Shown here: positions 7,629-18,620 of the stretch, piece after piece | Layout: every line of letters begins with the position of its first letter | How positions within the stretch are numbered: the first letter of the stretch is position 1 | NCBI GenBank assembly: GCA_002430835.1 | Contig: DJDA01000027.1 | Span: 1-26,193, forward strand | Reading direction: 5' to 3' | Length of the DNA stretch: 26,193 bases | Origin: Brevundimonas sp. UBA5936 | Lineage (GTDB): Bacteria > Pseudomonadota > Alphaproteobacteria > Caulobacterales > Caulobacteraceae | Position numbers and translations under genes: made by a program | The notes under the pieces: model-generated | Seen by the model: the letters and a program-made list of their open reading frames with translations, nothing else | Databases searched by the model: none | What the model was told of the DNA's origin: nothing

Positions 7629-8354
7629 TCAGCGGCGACGCCGCTCCTGCAGCCATTCGATGCCGTCGTGCAGATAGGCGAAGTCCTGTCTACGGAAGGC
7701 CTGGAACAGCATGATGAAACCGCTCAGCGCCAGCCACAGACAGCCGGTGGCGATGATGATGATAAGCGGGTGGTTGAAGCTCTGACGGTCCGTGTAGTCC
7801 ATGATGTGAATCATCCAGAACACGTCCCACAGCCGCCAGGTGTTGGTCTTGGCTCCCGCCAGCTCGCCGGTGGCGGCGTTCAGGATGAAGGTCGAACGCT
7901 CCTTGTCCGCGAACTCGACCCGCCAGGCCGGCAGGGCGAAATCGCGGGTCTCCAGCGTCGGCTTCTCGACGCGCGTCACCGAGGTGATCGCCGCCGAGCC
8001 GTTGAAGGCCGCCGTCGCCAGGGTCTTCGCCCTCTCGGCGTCGATGACCACGGGCGCGGCGCTGACCGGATCGACCAGCTTGATCCCTTCGGCGGTCGTC
8101 GCCGCGAAGACCCACTGGTCCTGCAGCGGCCGCAGCTCGATCTGCGACACGGGCGCGCCGATCGCCTGGGACACCTGAGCCAGGGACAGCACCTGGGTCG
8201 GCGCAGGGCTAGGCTTAACCTCGGCCAGGACGTGACCGCCCGTCACCTTGTGATGGTCGATCATGGCCATGACGGCGCCGCTGATCGCCCACAGCAGGAG
8301 CTGGATGCCCAGAACCAGGCCGAACCACTTGTGAAGTCTGCGAAGTAGAAACAT
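7629..8354 (-). CDS. PepSY-domain inner-membrane protein (second of pair)
   Basis: A 241-residue protein with a first membrane helix at about residues 9-32 (WFGLVLGIQLLLWAISG), a periplasmic PepSY-type region and a second helix at about 196-218, ending in a basic and aromatic cytoplasmic tail. Histidines stand out: H8 in LHKWF before helix 1, H183 in FWMIHIMDY before helix 2, and H34, H35 and H41 just outside helix 1. The protein parallels the neighbouring gene along its whole length. Larger PepSY membrane proteins such as FoxB/PiuB carry haem and reduce ferric siderophores; I infer that the pair forms an equivalent heterodimer. AGGA lies 6 bases before the ATG, and the gap to the first PepSY gene is 9 bases. 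Confidence 0.87.
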   Translation of the reverse strand: MFLLRRLHKWFGLVLGIQLLLWAISGAVMAMIDHHKVTGGHVLAEVKPSPAPTQVLSLAQVSQAIGAPVSQIELRPLQDQWVFAATTAEGIKLVDPVSAAPVVIDAERAKTLATAAFNGSAAITSVTRVEKPTLETRDFALPAWRVEFADKERSTFILNAATGELAGAKTNTWRLWDVFWMIHIMDYTDRQSFNHPLIIIIATGCLWLALSGFIMLFQAFRRQDFAYLHDGIEWLQERRRR

Positions 8355-8363
8355 AGACGGTCC

Positions 8364-9077
8364 TCACGCAGCGGCTTTTTTGCGCACGCGGCGCTTGCGG
8401 CGGAAACTGAAGATCAGGAGCCAGGCGCCCGACAGGGACGTCGCCACCATCATCCAGGTCGCGACCTTCAGCAGGGCGTTGTTCATGTTGTCGCGGGTCT
8501 CGTAGTCCATGATGTGGAGCATCCAGAAGAAGTCGAAGCCTCTCCACAGGTCATGGCGCCGGGACAGCAGCTCCCCGCTGTACGGCGAGATATAAAGCGT
8601 CGGCTTCCACATGCCCTCGAACTCGACGCGCCAGATCGGCGCGGCGCGGCCCCGGATCTCACCGGGGATTTCGGTCAGAAGCTCGGCCTTCACGATCGCG
8701 CCTTCGGGGGCGTAAATCTGCTCGGCGCGTTGGCGGGCGCCGGCCTCATCGATCAGCGGCAGCTTCTGGCCCGAGCGGGCGTCGTACAGCGCCTGCCCCC
8801 TGGCGTCGGCCATAATATAGAGCGGCTGATCCAGCTGCTGCACCAGACGCAGGCTGCTGGCCCGGTCGGCGCCCTGCAGGATGGCCGACGGCTCCACCAG
8901 GCCCTCCGTCGCGATCGGCTTGGCGTCCGGCGTCCGTATCAGGTGGTCGCCGTGGATGATGTCGATATGGATGGCGGTCATGTAGAGACCGCTCACGATC
9001 CAGAACAGGGCCTGGACGCCCATGATGAGCGAAAACCACTTGTGGGTTCTACGCGCCAATAGAGGCCAGCGTATCAT
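8364..9077 (-). CDS. PepSY-domain inner-membrane protein (first of pair)
   Basis: A 237-residue paralogue of the next gene. Helix 1 spans about residues 14-36 (WFSLIMGVQALFWIVSG) and helix 2 about 203-224, with a periplasmic PepSY-like domain between (IWRVEFEGMWKPTLYISPYSGELL). H12 (THKWF) and H188 (FWMLHIMDY) occupy the same places as H8 and H183 of the neighbour. H37, H42 and H45 cluster just outside helix 1. The C-terminus is strongly basic (FRRKRRVRKK), which fits an inside tail. I chose the ATG at 9077 because it places HKWF near the N-terminus as in the paralogue; the frame opens further upstream to 9143. The TonB-dependent receptor ends 78 bases upstream. A role in periplasmic metal-chelate reduction is inferred. 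Confidence 0.87.
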   Translation of the reverse strand: MIRWPLLARRTHKWFSLIMGVQALFWIVSGLYMTAIHIDIIHGDHLIRTPDAKPIATEGLVEPSAILQGADRASSLRLVQQLDQPLYIMADARGQALYDARSGQKLPLIDEAGARQRAEQIYAPEGAIVKAELLTEIPGEIRGRAAPIWRVEFEGMWKPTLYISPYSGELLSRRHDLWRGFDFFWMLHIMDYETRDNMNNALLKVATWMMVATSLSGAWLLIFSFRRKRRVRKKAAA

Positions 9078-9155
9078 TTTATACTCACGGCTTGTGAGAG
9101 AAGGCTGCGTCAGGCGGCGCTCTAGAACACGCGCCTGACGCACCTCACATCGGTT

Positions 9156-11837
9156 TTAGTTGAACTGATACGTCAGGCGGACATATCCGCGACGGCCCAG
9201 CAGATCGTAGGTCATCGTATCGGTGTTGCCGTCGGTCCAGCTCTGGATGAACGGGGCCTTCTTGTCGAACAGGTTGTCGATGCCGAAGGCCACGTCGACG
9301 TTGTCGTTCACCCGGTAAGAGAACTGGGCGTTGTGGTAGAAGACAGCGTCCGTCTGATAGCCGATGTCGCCCGGCGCGGCGTTGAAGTCCGTCGCCTCGC
9401 CGATCATCTGGATCGAATAGGTTCCGGCCCAGCGCTCATCCATGACCGTCAGGCTGGCGTTCGAGCGCCAGTGCGGATAGCCGCCGTTGCCGCCGCCGAT
9501 GTGACCGTCGAAGATGATCGGATCGCCACCCTCGAAAGGCGTGATGACGTATTCGTCCAGATAGGTGGTGTTCCAGTCCAGGCTGGCGCGACGCTGACCG
9601 ATGTCGAAGGCGTAGCGCACGCCGATGTCCACGCCCTTCATCGTCTCCAGACCCGTATTGGTGGGCTGGGCCGACAGATAGTTGACCTCGCCCGTCAGCG
9701 GGTTGCGGGTGAAGCTGTCCGGCTTGCAGAACGGGTGGTCCATGTTCGGCGTCGCATAGCAGATCGCCAGCTTGGTCGAACCGGGGATGGAGCGGATGGC
9801 GTCCTCAACCTTGATGTCGAAATAGTCGGCCGTCAGCGTCAGGCCGCTGATCTGCGTCGGCTGCCACACCAGGCCCAGGGTCAGGGTTTCGGTGCTTTCC
9901 GGCTGCAACATCTCATTGCCGCCGACCGTGGTCAGAATGCTGTTGCCCATCTGCACATAGCCCGCCGGAACGCCCGAGGCGGCGCAGTTGGCGATCAGCA
10001 CGGCGTCGCCGCTGTCGCTATAGCGGCTGCACGGATCGGTCGTGGTCAGGTTGCCCTCAGCCACGCCGCCGTACAGTTCCGGCACGCTGGGAATACGGAA
10101 GCCCGTGCCATAGGTGGCGCGCAGACGCAGGCTGTCGACCACCGACCAGTTCAGGCCCAGCTTGTAGGTGGTGTTGCCGCCGAACAGATCATAGTCCGAG
10201 TAGCGAACGGCCGCGTCCAGATCGAGCCGCTGCACGAACGGCAGGTCGCTCAGCAAGGGCGCCGACAGTTCGACATAGGCTTCCTTGGCCTTGGTCTCGC
10301 CCGCAATCGGATCCTGCTGATTGGTGTTGGAGATGCCCAGCACCGTCAGGGCGTCGGGATCACGCCAGCCCTTCTCTTCGCGATATACGAGGCCCGCCGC
10401 CATCGCCAGGGCGCCGGCCGGCAGTTCCATGACCGTGCCGCTGACGTCGAAGGTGAAGCTCTTCTGCTCGTTTCCGCCGGTGTCGCGCGAGTTGAACAGA
10501 ATGTAGTTCAGCACGTCCTGATTGACGTCGCCCATGCCCAGATAGTCGCCGCACGGCACGGCGGCGCCCGGCGTCGGGCTGCACAGCGAGGTGTTCAGCG
10601 TATCGCCCAGCCGTTGCAGGTTGACGATGTTGGTCATGCCGTCGACGCCGGTGTTGCGGCCCCAGTTGGCCGAAGCCTCCCAGGTCCAGTCGCCGGCGAT
10701 GTCGCCCCGCGCGCCGCCGACGAAGCGGTAGGTGTCCGTTTCCTGGAAGAACTGACGCTGGCCCGGCTCGACCAGCAGACGGCGGATCAGCAGCAGATCC
10801 TGGCCGGTCGGGTTGGTCGGGTGATCGGCCGCGATGCGGATGTCGCGCAGGGCGCCCGGAGCCGCCATCTGGTTGCTCTCGCGGTGAGTGAAGAACAGCT
10901 CGCCGAACAGGCTGACCTTGTCGGTCAACTGATAGTCGGCCAGCACGGCCGTGCTGAAGCGTTCGATCGGCGAGGAGGCGTTCAGATAGCCGTTGGAGTT
11001 GTGGTTGTGCTTGGCCGGATCATACGGCTCGTAGAAGTTTCCGTCCCCGCCCGGCGTCTGGTTGAAGTTGATCATCTGCCCGTTCGGCAGGACCGCGCGG
11101 CCGCCGGGCGTCGTGGCGCTGGAGATGCAGGTCAGGGCGCCGTTCACCTCGCCCAGGCCGCATGGCGCGCGGCTGGCCAGGTTGACCTCTTCGGATTTCT
11201 GATAGGTCAGGGCGGCGGTGACGCTGCCCCGGTCGTTCTTGATGCCCCACAGGACGTCGAAGGTCACATCCTGGCCGTCGCCTTCATCGGTGATGCCGTA
11301 CTTGCCCGACACCTTCAGGCCTTCATAGCCGTTGACGGTGATGATGTTCACCACCCCGGCCACAGCGTCCGCGCCGTAGATGGCCGAGGCCCCGTCCTTC
11401 AGCACGTCCATGCGGGCGATGATCGGCGTCGGGATCATGTTCAGGTCGGGGGCGCTGTTGGCGCCGGTGCCGCCGTTGACCACGCGACGGCCGTTGATCA
11501 GCGTCAGGGTCCGATTGATGCCCAGGCCGCGCAGGTTCACCTGCGCCGTGCCGTAGCCGTTGCCGGTCCAGTAGGAGTTCGTCTGATTGCCCGCCGCGCC
11601 GGCCGACGCCGGCAGGCGCTGCAACAGGGTCTCGACGTTGGTGATGCCGGTGCGCTCGATGTCCTCGCCCGTCACGACCGTGGCGGGACCGACCCCGCTG
11701 ATGTCCTGACGCTTGATCCGGCTGCCGGTGACGACGATGTCGTCAACATTCGTCACATCGACTTCCTGAGCCGACGCCGCCCCGCCGTACATCGTCGCGG
11801 CGACAGCCGCCCCCGCCAACAAAATCCTCTTTTTCAT
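9156..11837 (-). CDS. TonB-dependent outer-membrane receptor
   Basis: An 893-residue receptor. A signal peptide (MKKRILLAGAAVAATMYGGAASA) is followed by the TonB-side segment VDDIVVTGSRIKR, then a plug domain (about 35-160) with VETLLQRLPA, VNLRGLGINRTLTLINGRRV and DVLKDGASAIYGADAVAGVVNIIT, then a 22-strand barrel ending RRGYVRLTYQFN. There is no N-terminal signalling domain, so it is not a FecA-type transducer. Four short Cys pairs lie in barrel loops (for example CSPTPGAAVPC and CYATPNMDHPFC), probably disulphides. The first ATG at 11846 would add three residues; its purine-rich site is too close, so I prefer 11837. Two PepSY genes follow. The substrate is not readable; a ferric or other metal chelate is inferred from the neighbours. 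Confidence 0.93.
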   Translation of the reverse strand: MKKRILLAGAAVAATMYGGAASAQEVDVTNVDDIVVTGSRIKRQDISGVGPATVVTGEDIERTGITNVETLLQRLPASAGAAGNQTNSYWTGNGYGTAQVNLRGLGINRTLTLINGRRVVNGGTGANSAPDLNMIPTPIIARMDVLKDGASAIYGADAVAGVVNIITVNGYEGLKVSGKYGITDEGDGQDVTFDVLWGIKNDRGSVTAALTYQKSEEVNLASRAPCGLGEVNGALTCISSATTPGGRAVLPNGQMINFNQTPGGDGNFYEPYDPAKHNHNSNGYLNASSPIERFSTAVLADYQLTDKVSLFGELFFTHRESNQMAAPGALRDIRIAADHPTNPTGQDLLLIRRLLVEPGQRQFFQETDTYRFVGGARGDIAGDWTWEASANWGRNTGVDGMTNIVNLQRLGDTLNTSLCSPTPGAAVPCGDYLGMGDVNQDVLNYILFNSRDTGGNEQKSFTFDVSGTVMELPAGALAMAAGLVYREEKGWRDPDALTVLGISNTNQQDPIAGETKAKEAYVELSAPLLSDLPFVQRLDLDAAVRYSDYDLFGGNTTYKLGLNWSVVDSLRLRATYGTGFRIPSVPELYGGVAEGNLTTTDPCSRYSDSGDAVLIANCAASGVPAGYVQMGNSILTTVGGNEMLQPESTETLTLGLVWQPTQISGLTLTADYFDIKVEDAIRSIPGSTKLAICYATPNMDHPFCKPDSFTRNPLTGEVNYLSAQPTNTGLETMKGVDIGVRYAFDIGQRRASLDWNTTYLDEYVITPFEGGDPIIFDGHIGGGNGGYPHWRSNASLTVMDERWAGTYSIQMIGEATDFNAAPGDIGYQTDAVFYHNAQFSYRVNDNVDVAFGIDNLFDKKAPFIQSWTDGNTDTMTYDLLGRRGYVRLTYQFN

Positions 11838-11846
11838 CGTCCCCAT

Positions 11847-12271
11847 GCCTTCCCGCTTAGGTATTCGCGCAGAACCTCGAGCCCTGACTGCGGCGGAACC
11901 TGTGCGGGAGGCGTCTTGAGCGTCAAGTCATGTATATACATATGACAGCTCAAAAATCGGCAATATTTATGCGATTTTATCTAAAAATCAGCACAAATAT
12001 ATCATAAATATAGCCAAAAAATCAACACGCCACTAACTCGTCCTGAAAGACGGGCCGGACATGACTATTTTCCGTTGCTCCAAATGATCATGCGCTTTAA
12101 ACAGCGCCGTAGATTATTTCATATTTATACTTGAGAAACGGCAATACGTAGCCGGACGCCTTATCCCTCAAAACAATGTGGGGATAAGCACCATGTTTTC
12201 GGAAACGCTCAAAAGAACGTCACAAGATCGAATCCTGCGACGCCTCCGCTACGCCGTTCGGCGCCGATGGA
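11847..12271. other. AT-rich receptor promoter region and GNAT 3' flank
   Basis: This 425-base gap is the most AT-rich part of the window. It holds the HutC-type palindrome at 11930-11941, three A-tract copies of AAAAATC at 11952, 11983 and 12017, and an inverted repeat TTATCCC (12161-12167)/GGGATAA (12181-12187). No gene is supported. A 44-codon frame from an ATG at 12191 overlaps the acetyltransferase on the other strand and looks fortuitous. Confidence 0.7.
11930..11941. promoter_or_regulatory. Candidate HutC-family operator at the receptor promoter
   Basis: ATGTATATACAT is a perfect 12-bp palindrome whose centre, GTATATAC, fits the HutC-subfamily consensus GTMTAKAC. It lies about 90 bases upstream of the receptor start. 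A weak -35-like TTGCCG lies upstream on the minus strand, so the palindrome would cover the -10 region, a usual place for a repressor. The HutC-type regulator at 6805-7539 is the obvious candidate to bind it. Binding is inferred. Confidence 0.6.
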
Positions 12272-12832
12272 TCACGCCAGCTCGCGCGCCAGGATCACGT
12301 CTTCGTACTCACGCCCGCCCACGCTGAAGCGCCGCTGGCCGAGCTCGACAAATCCGGCCCGGGCATAGAAGGCCAAGGCCCGCCGGTTCTGCGCATAGAC
12401 GCCCAGCAGCAACCGCTGCGCGCCCCGACGCCGCGCCTCGTCCTGCGCCGTCGCCATCAAGGCGCGGCCCAATCCCCCGCCCTGGAATCGGCTCAGGGCG
12501 TAGATCCGCTTCAGCTCCAGATCGTCTTCGCGAACCTCGACCTCGGGAAGCTGGGGCTTGTCCAGCAGCGCATAGCCGATGGGCGCGCCATGTTCGACCT
12601 GAGCCAGCCACGCCGCCGCCCCCGCCTTCAGTCGTTCCGCGTAATAGCCGGAGGCATGCGCGACGCCGCAATGCGAAACGATGGCCGCGCCGTCCAGCAC
12701 CCCGGCGAAGGTTTCAAGAAAGGTCGCCGCCCCAATCAAGGCCAGGGCGTCTGCGTCATCCGCCTGCGCGCTCACAATCGTCCAAGCCGACGCATTCGGC
12801 GCTGCATTCGACGCGCTCACTCTGAACTCCAT
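12272..12832 (-). CDS. GNAT-family N-acetyltransferase
   Basis: A 186-residue GNAT fold protein. Motif A (acetyl-CoA pyrophosphate binding) is visible as LKRIYALSRFQGGGLGRALM, matching the Q/RxxGxG/A pattern. Motif B follows in the NRRALAFYARAGFVELGQRRFSVGG segment, which ends YEDVILAREL. This layout resembles PaiA-like and other small-molecule or polyamine acetyltransferases, but the acceptor substrate cannot be assigned. The ATG at 12832 has only a weak ribosome-binding site, and the first 16 residues are atypical. It is divergent from the amidohydrolase gene across 213 bases, so their promoters share that gap. Confidence 0.88.
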   Translation of the reverse strand: MEFRVSASNAAPNASAWTIVSAQADDADALALIGAATFLETFAGVLDGAAIVSHCGVAHASGYYAERLKAGAAAWLAQVEHGAPIGYALLDKPQLPEVEVREDDLELKRIYALSRFQGGGLGRALMATAQDEARRRGAQRLLLGVYAQNRRALAFYARAGFVELGQRRFSVGGREYEDVILARELA

Positions 12833-13045
12833 TGTTCGGCGCCCGACAAAGAGCGCCCGCGAAAAGCTCCGTCAGTTGAAGCTTGACGGCAAGACGACGA
12901 AATCGCGCAGGCGCTCGCCACCACCCGCGCCACAAGGCGCCGAAGATTATTCGGCCTTTGCGTCATTATCCCGACTGGTCAACCCAGTCCGCACGCCGCT
13001 AGCTTCGCCCCATCAAGTTTTGTTCGAGGGGCTGAGGGGCTTTTC

Positions 13046-16318
<3,273 letters not shown>

Positions 16319-16341
16319 TCCCGCCGCAGGGCGAGAACGCG

Positions 16342-16371
16342 AAAGGGCCCGGCATCCGCCGGGCCCTTTTT
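16342..16371 (+). terminator. Intrinsic terminator of the amidohydrolase gene
   Basis: A perfect 12-bp stem, AAAGGGCCCGGC and GCCGGGCCCTTT with a 4-base ATCC loop, ends in a run of five Ts. It begins 23 bases after the stop codon. Confidence 0.93.
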
Positions 16372-16410
16372 CGTGAGCAGTTCAGTTTGAGCGTTGGTCA
16401 ATGCCTACCT

Positions 16411-16525
16411 CCGCTCATCCCGGCGGACACCGGGATCCAGTGAGTAAGCCAAACCATGGCCTAACCGCTGAGCTAGGCGCTCTGAAGCCAAAGCACTGGA
16501 TCCCGGCGTCCGCCGGGATGAGCGG
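16411..16525. repeat. Large inverted repeat (REP-like palindrome pair)
   Basis: Two 32-base arms, 16411-16442 and 16494-16525, are inverted copies with one mismatch (31 of 32). Each arm is itself partly palindromic (CCCGGCGGAC next to CCGGG). The 51-base spacer contains a further GCCTA/TAGGC pair at 16459-16478. It lies between the convergent amidohydrolase and DedA genes, a usual site for extragenic palindromic repeats. Repeats of the form CTGGATCCCGGC...GCCGGGATGAG recur in many alphaproteobacterial genomes, as far as I recall. No transposase is attached. Confidence 0.85.
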
Positions 16526-16608
16526 GAGCCGGCAGTGTGAAAGCCCAAGGGTGACGAAAGATAGAAATCTCGCGGCTTGCGCCCTGAAGCGCGAACGGGG
16601 CGAGGAGG

Positions 16609-17277
16609 TTATTCCCCCAGCCCGCGCACCGAGGCTTCCAGCAACGCATTGCGCCGCGCCGCGCGGCCTTTCAGCCAGCGCATGGCCAGCACCAGCGCCA
16701 GCACCACCGCACCGAAGGCCAGCAGCCACAGGGTCGGATTGTGCGCCTCGCTCATCATCTCCAGCTTGGCCAGGCCCTTGGCCGCCAGATAGCCCGGCGC
16801 CAGCATGGCCAGCACCCAGACGAAGGCCGAGCTGACATTGGCGATCTGGAAGACGCGCTGGCGCATCTGCAGCACGCCCACCATCACCGGCACGAAGGCG
16901 CGTAGCGGTCCGAAGAAACGGCCGATGAAGATGGAAGCCACGCCGTAGCGGCGGCAGTACAGGCGGGTCCAGGCCAGCTTGCGGCGGTGCGGCACCAGCA
17001 GGTGGTGACGCAGCACGCGCGTGCCCAGGCGCCGACCGATCCAATAGGAGATGGCGTCGCCCATGACGGCGCCGATGACGCAGCCGCCGATGACGGTGAA
17101 GGGGTCCAGCACGCCTGCGGCCACAAGGCCGCCCGCCGCCACCAGCAAGCCTGTCGCCGGCACGAAGGCGCCGATGACGACCAGAGACTCGAAGAAGGTC
17201 ACGACGCCGAGGATCACGCCGGCCCACATGGCGTTGCGGGCGATGAAGTCGGCGGCCGAGGTAAGCAAACTGTCCAT
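16609..17277 (-). CDS. DedA/VTT-family inner-membrane protein
   Basis: A 222-residue integral membrane protein. Visible hydrophobic segments are at about 16-36, 40-70, 137-160 and 178-200, with re-entrant type regions. DedA/SNARE-associated (VTT) motifs are present: FFESLVVIGAFVPATGLLVAAGGLVAAG, GAVMGDAISYWIGRRLG and SIFIGRFFGPLRAFVPVMVG. Family members are linked to membrane homeostasis, drug tolerance and transbilayer movement of undecaprenyl phosphate or phospholipid; the specific substrate here is unknown. AAAGGA lies 5 bases before the ATG. The gene is convergent with the amidohydrolase. Confidence 0.94.
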   Translation of the reverse strand: MDSLLTSAADFIARNAMWAGVILGVVTFFESLVVIGAFVPATGLLVAAGGLVAAGVLDPFTVIGGCVIGAVMGDAISYWIGRRLGTRVLRHHLLVPHRRKLAWTRLYCRRYGVASIFIGRFFGPLRAFVPVMVGVLQMRQRVFQIANVSSAFVWVLAMLAPGYLAAKGLAKLEMMSEAHNPTLWLLAFGAVVLALVLAMRWLKGRAARRNALLEASVRGLGE

Positions 17278-17398
17278 ACTGATCCTTTGCCCGAGGGCAT
17301 ATGGGATCAGTGCATAGAAAGGGAATGCGGCGATGCGACGCCAAGGGGGAAAAAGCGCACGCCGTGACCCTCAGGCCGCACTTCGACCGCCCGGCGCC

Positions 17399-18013
17399 CT
17401 ATCGTGTGGCGTCGTCAGACGTGTCGCGACGCTCGTCGTCCAGCTCGAAGGGGCGAATTCGACCGGCGCGCTCACGCGGGCTGCGTACGCCCCAGGGCCC
17501 CGGCACGGCGCCGTAGGCGTCGCGCCAGCCGTAGCCGTCCAGACCGTAGCGCCCCGCGCCGAAGCCATAGGGGCCGTAACCATAGCCGTAGGCCCAGGGC
17601 GCGTTCTTCGTCTGGCTGAAGCTCAGGTTCAGCGTGCCGTTCTCGCCCAGCGGCAGAGAGACCGCCGCGCCGAAGTCCTTGTAGCCGCCAGTGCCGATCC
17701 CGGCGCTGACCTGGCCGTGCATCCTGCGCGGCGCGGCCTCTTCCCAGGCGTCGGCCCAGGTCTCGACGGGCGGCGCATCGGCCTTGCGCTCGCCGATCCA
17801 GCGGGAAATCTGCTCTTCCGTCGTCAGACCGTGCGGCGCCGCCGTCTGAAGCGTCACGGCGGGCGAGGCGTCGCCGACCGTCGCGGCCAAGGCGTCGGCG
17901 CTCGCGGTCGGCACGGCGCCCGGACCAGCGCGCGGCGCCGTCGACACCACGCCCTCGGGATCACTGCTCGCCAGCAAGAGGGAGGCGGCCATGAGTTCGA
18001 TCAGCATACGCAT
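17399..18013 (-). CDS. Secreted protein with Gly/Tyr-rich segment, unknown function
   Basis: A 204-residue protein that I recognise only as similar to hypothetical proteins of Caulobacteraceae. It starts with a short signal-like stretch (MRMLIELMAASLLLASS), has an Ala/Pro-rich linker, then a helix with WIGERKADAPPVETWADAW and a beta-like region MHGQVSAGIGTGGYKDFGAAVSLPLGENGTLNLSFSQT that looks like outer-membrane or surface strands. A Gly/Tyr-rich run (about 142-165, YGYGYGPYGFGAGRYGLDGYG) and a charged C-terminus follow. GGGAG lies just upstream of the start; the Met at residue 3 is an alternative. No catalytic motif is seen. It is in tandem with msrB, 43 bases away. Confidence 0.72.
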   Translation of the reverse strand: MRMLIELMAASLLLASSDPEGVVSTAPRAGPGAVPTASADALAATVGDASPAVTLQTAAPHGLTTEEQISRWIGERKADAPPVETWADAWEEAAPRRMHGQVSAGIGTGGYKDFGAAVSLPLGENGTLNLSFSQTKNAPWAYGYGYGPYGFGAGRYGLDGYGWRDAYGAVPGPWGVRSPRERAGRIRPFELDDERRDTSDDATR

Positions 18014-18056
18014 CTACTCCCGTTCACAAGCACCCTAACCCCAAATGCGGCCAAGG

Positions 18057-18548
18057 TCAGGCCGTCCCGTCGTCGCGCCCTAAAGGATCAGGCAGAGGCT
18101 CGCCTTCGGCCACGAAACTGAGCGCGACCGAGTTGATGCAATAGCGCAGGCCCGTCGGCGGCGGGCCGTCGGGGAAGACGTGGCCCTGATGACTGTCGCA
18201 ACGGGCGCAGCGCGTCTCGACCCGCACCATGCCGTAGCTGTCGTCGCGCACGGCGCGGACGTGAGCTGGATCGACGGGTTCGTTGAAGCTGGGCCAGCCG
18301 GTGCCGCTCTCGAACTTGGTCCCCGAGCGGAACAGGGGCAGGCCGCATTCGCGGCAGCAAAAGACCCCTGCCCGTTTTTCGCCCAGCAGGGTTCCGCAAA
18401 AGGGCGCCTCGGTGCCGTGGGCCAGAAGCACGCGCTTCTCTTCCGGCGAGAGGTCGGCCTCCAGCGCCACGCGCTGGCTGTCGGTCGGCGGCGTCAGGTC
18501 ATAGCCGGAGGCAGAGCGCATCGGGGCGGCGGATTCGGTCTGGGTCAT
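18057..18548 (-). CDS. msrB: Peptide-methionine (R)-S-oxide reductase MsrB
   Basis: A 163-residue MsrB that reduces methionine-R-sulfoxide in proteins using thioredoxin. Zinc-binding pairs are C65/C68 (CREC) and C114/C117 (CARC). KFESGTGWPSF (78-88), SHQGHVFPDGPPPTGLRYCINS with catalytic C137, and the family end are intact. There is no MsrA domain and no obvious signal peptide, so it is probably cytoplasmic. The ATG at 18548 is chosen because a longer frame to 18584 would begin inside the upstream gene's terminator. The usual resolving-Cys position in MsrB enzymes of the two-cysteine type is occupied by T81-G82 rather than Cys in this sequence, so recycling may differ. Confidence 0.95.
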   Translation of the reverse strand: MTQTESAAPMRSASGYDLTPPTDSQRVALEADLSPEEKRVLLAHGTEAPFCGTLLGEKRAGVFCCRECGLPLFRSGTKFESGTGWPSFNEPVDPAHVRAVRDDSYGMVRVETRCARCDSHQGHVFPDGPPPTGLRYCINSVALSFVAEGEPLPDPLGRDDGTA

Positions 18549-18559
18549 GATCTCAAAAT

Positions 18560-18594
18560 AGGAAGGGCCGGACGGTCGTTCCACCGTCCGGCCC
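18560..18594 (-). terminator. Intrinsic terminator of the S41-like peptidase gene
   Basis: A perfect 12-bp stem, GGGCCGGACGGT (18565-18576) and ACCGTCCGGCCC (18583-18594), has a 6-base loop. On the minus strand it is followed by TTCCTATTTT. It begins 26 bases after the peptidase stop and lies immediately upstream of msrB. Confidence 0.8.
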
Positions 18595-18620
18595 TCAATA
18601 GCCTGAGATGATCGTTCGGA

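Noticed and set aside
9333..11945. 870-codon open frame on the plus strand opposite the TonB receptor
   Set aside because: It is the antisense shadow of the receptor. The receptor has a signal peptide, plug and barrel motifs, while the antisense product is Arg/His/Val-rich with no domain.
12191..12325. Possible 44-residue small protein starting after the inverted repeat at 12161-12187
   Set aside because: It overlaps the acetyltransferase 3' end in antisense, is arginine-rich, and has no clear ribosome-binding site or known relative.
12939..12955. GCCGAA/TTCGGC hairpin in the GNAT-amidohydrolase gap
   Set aside because: A 6-bp stem with a 5-base loop is too short to call a terminator or operator in this GC-rich sequence.
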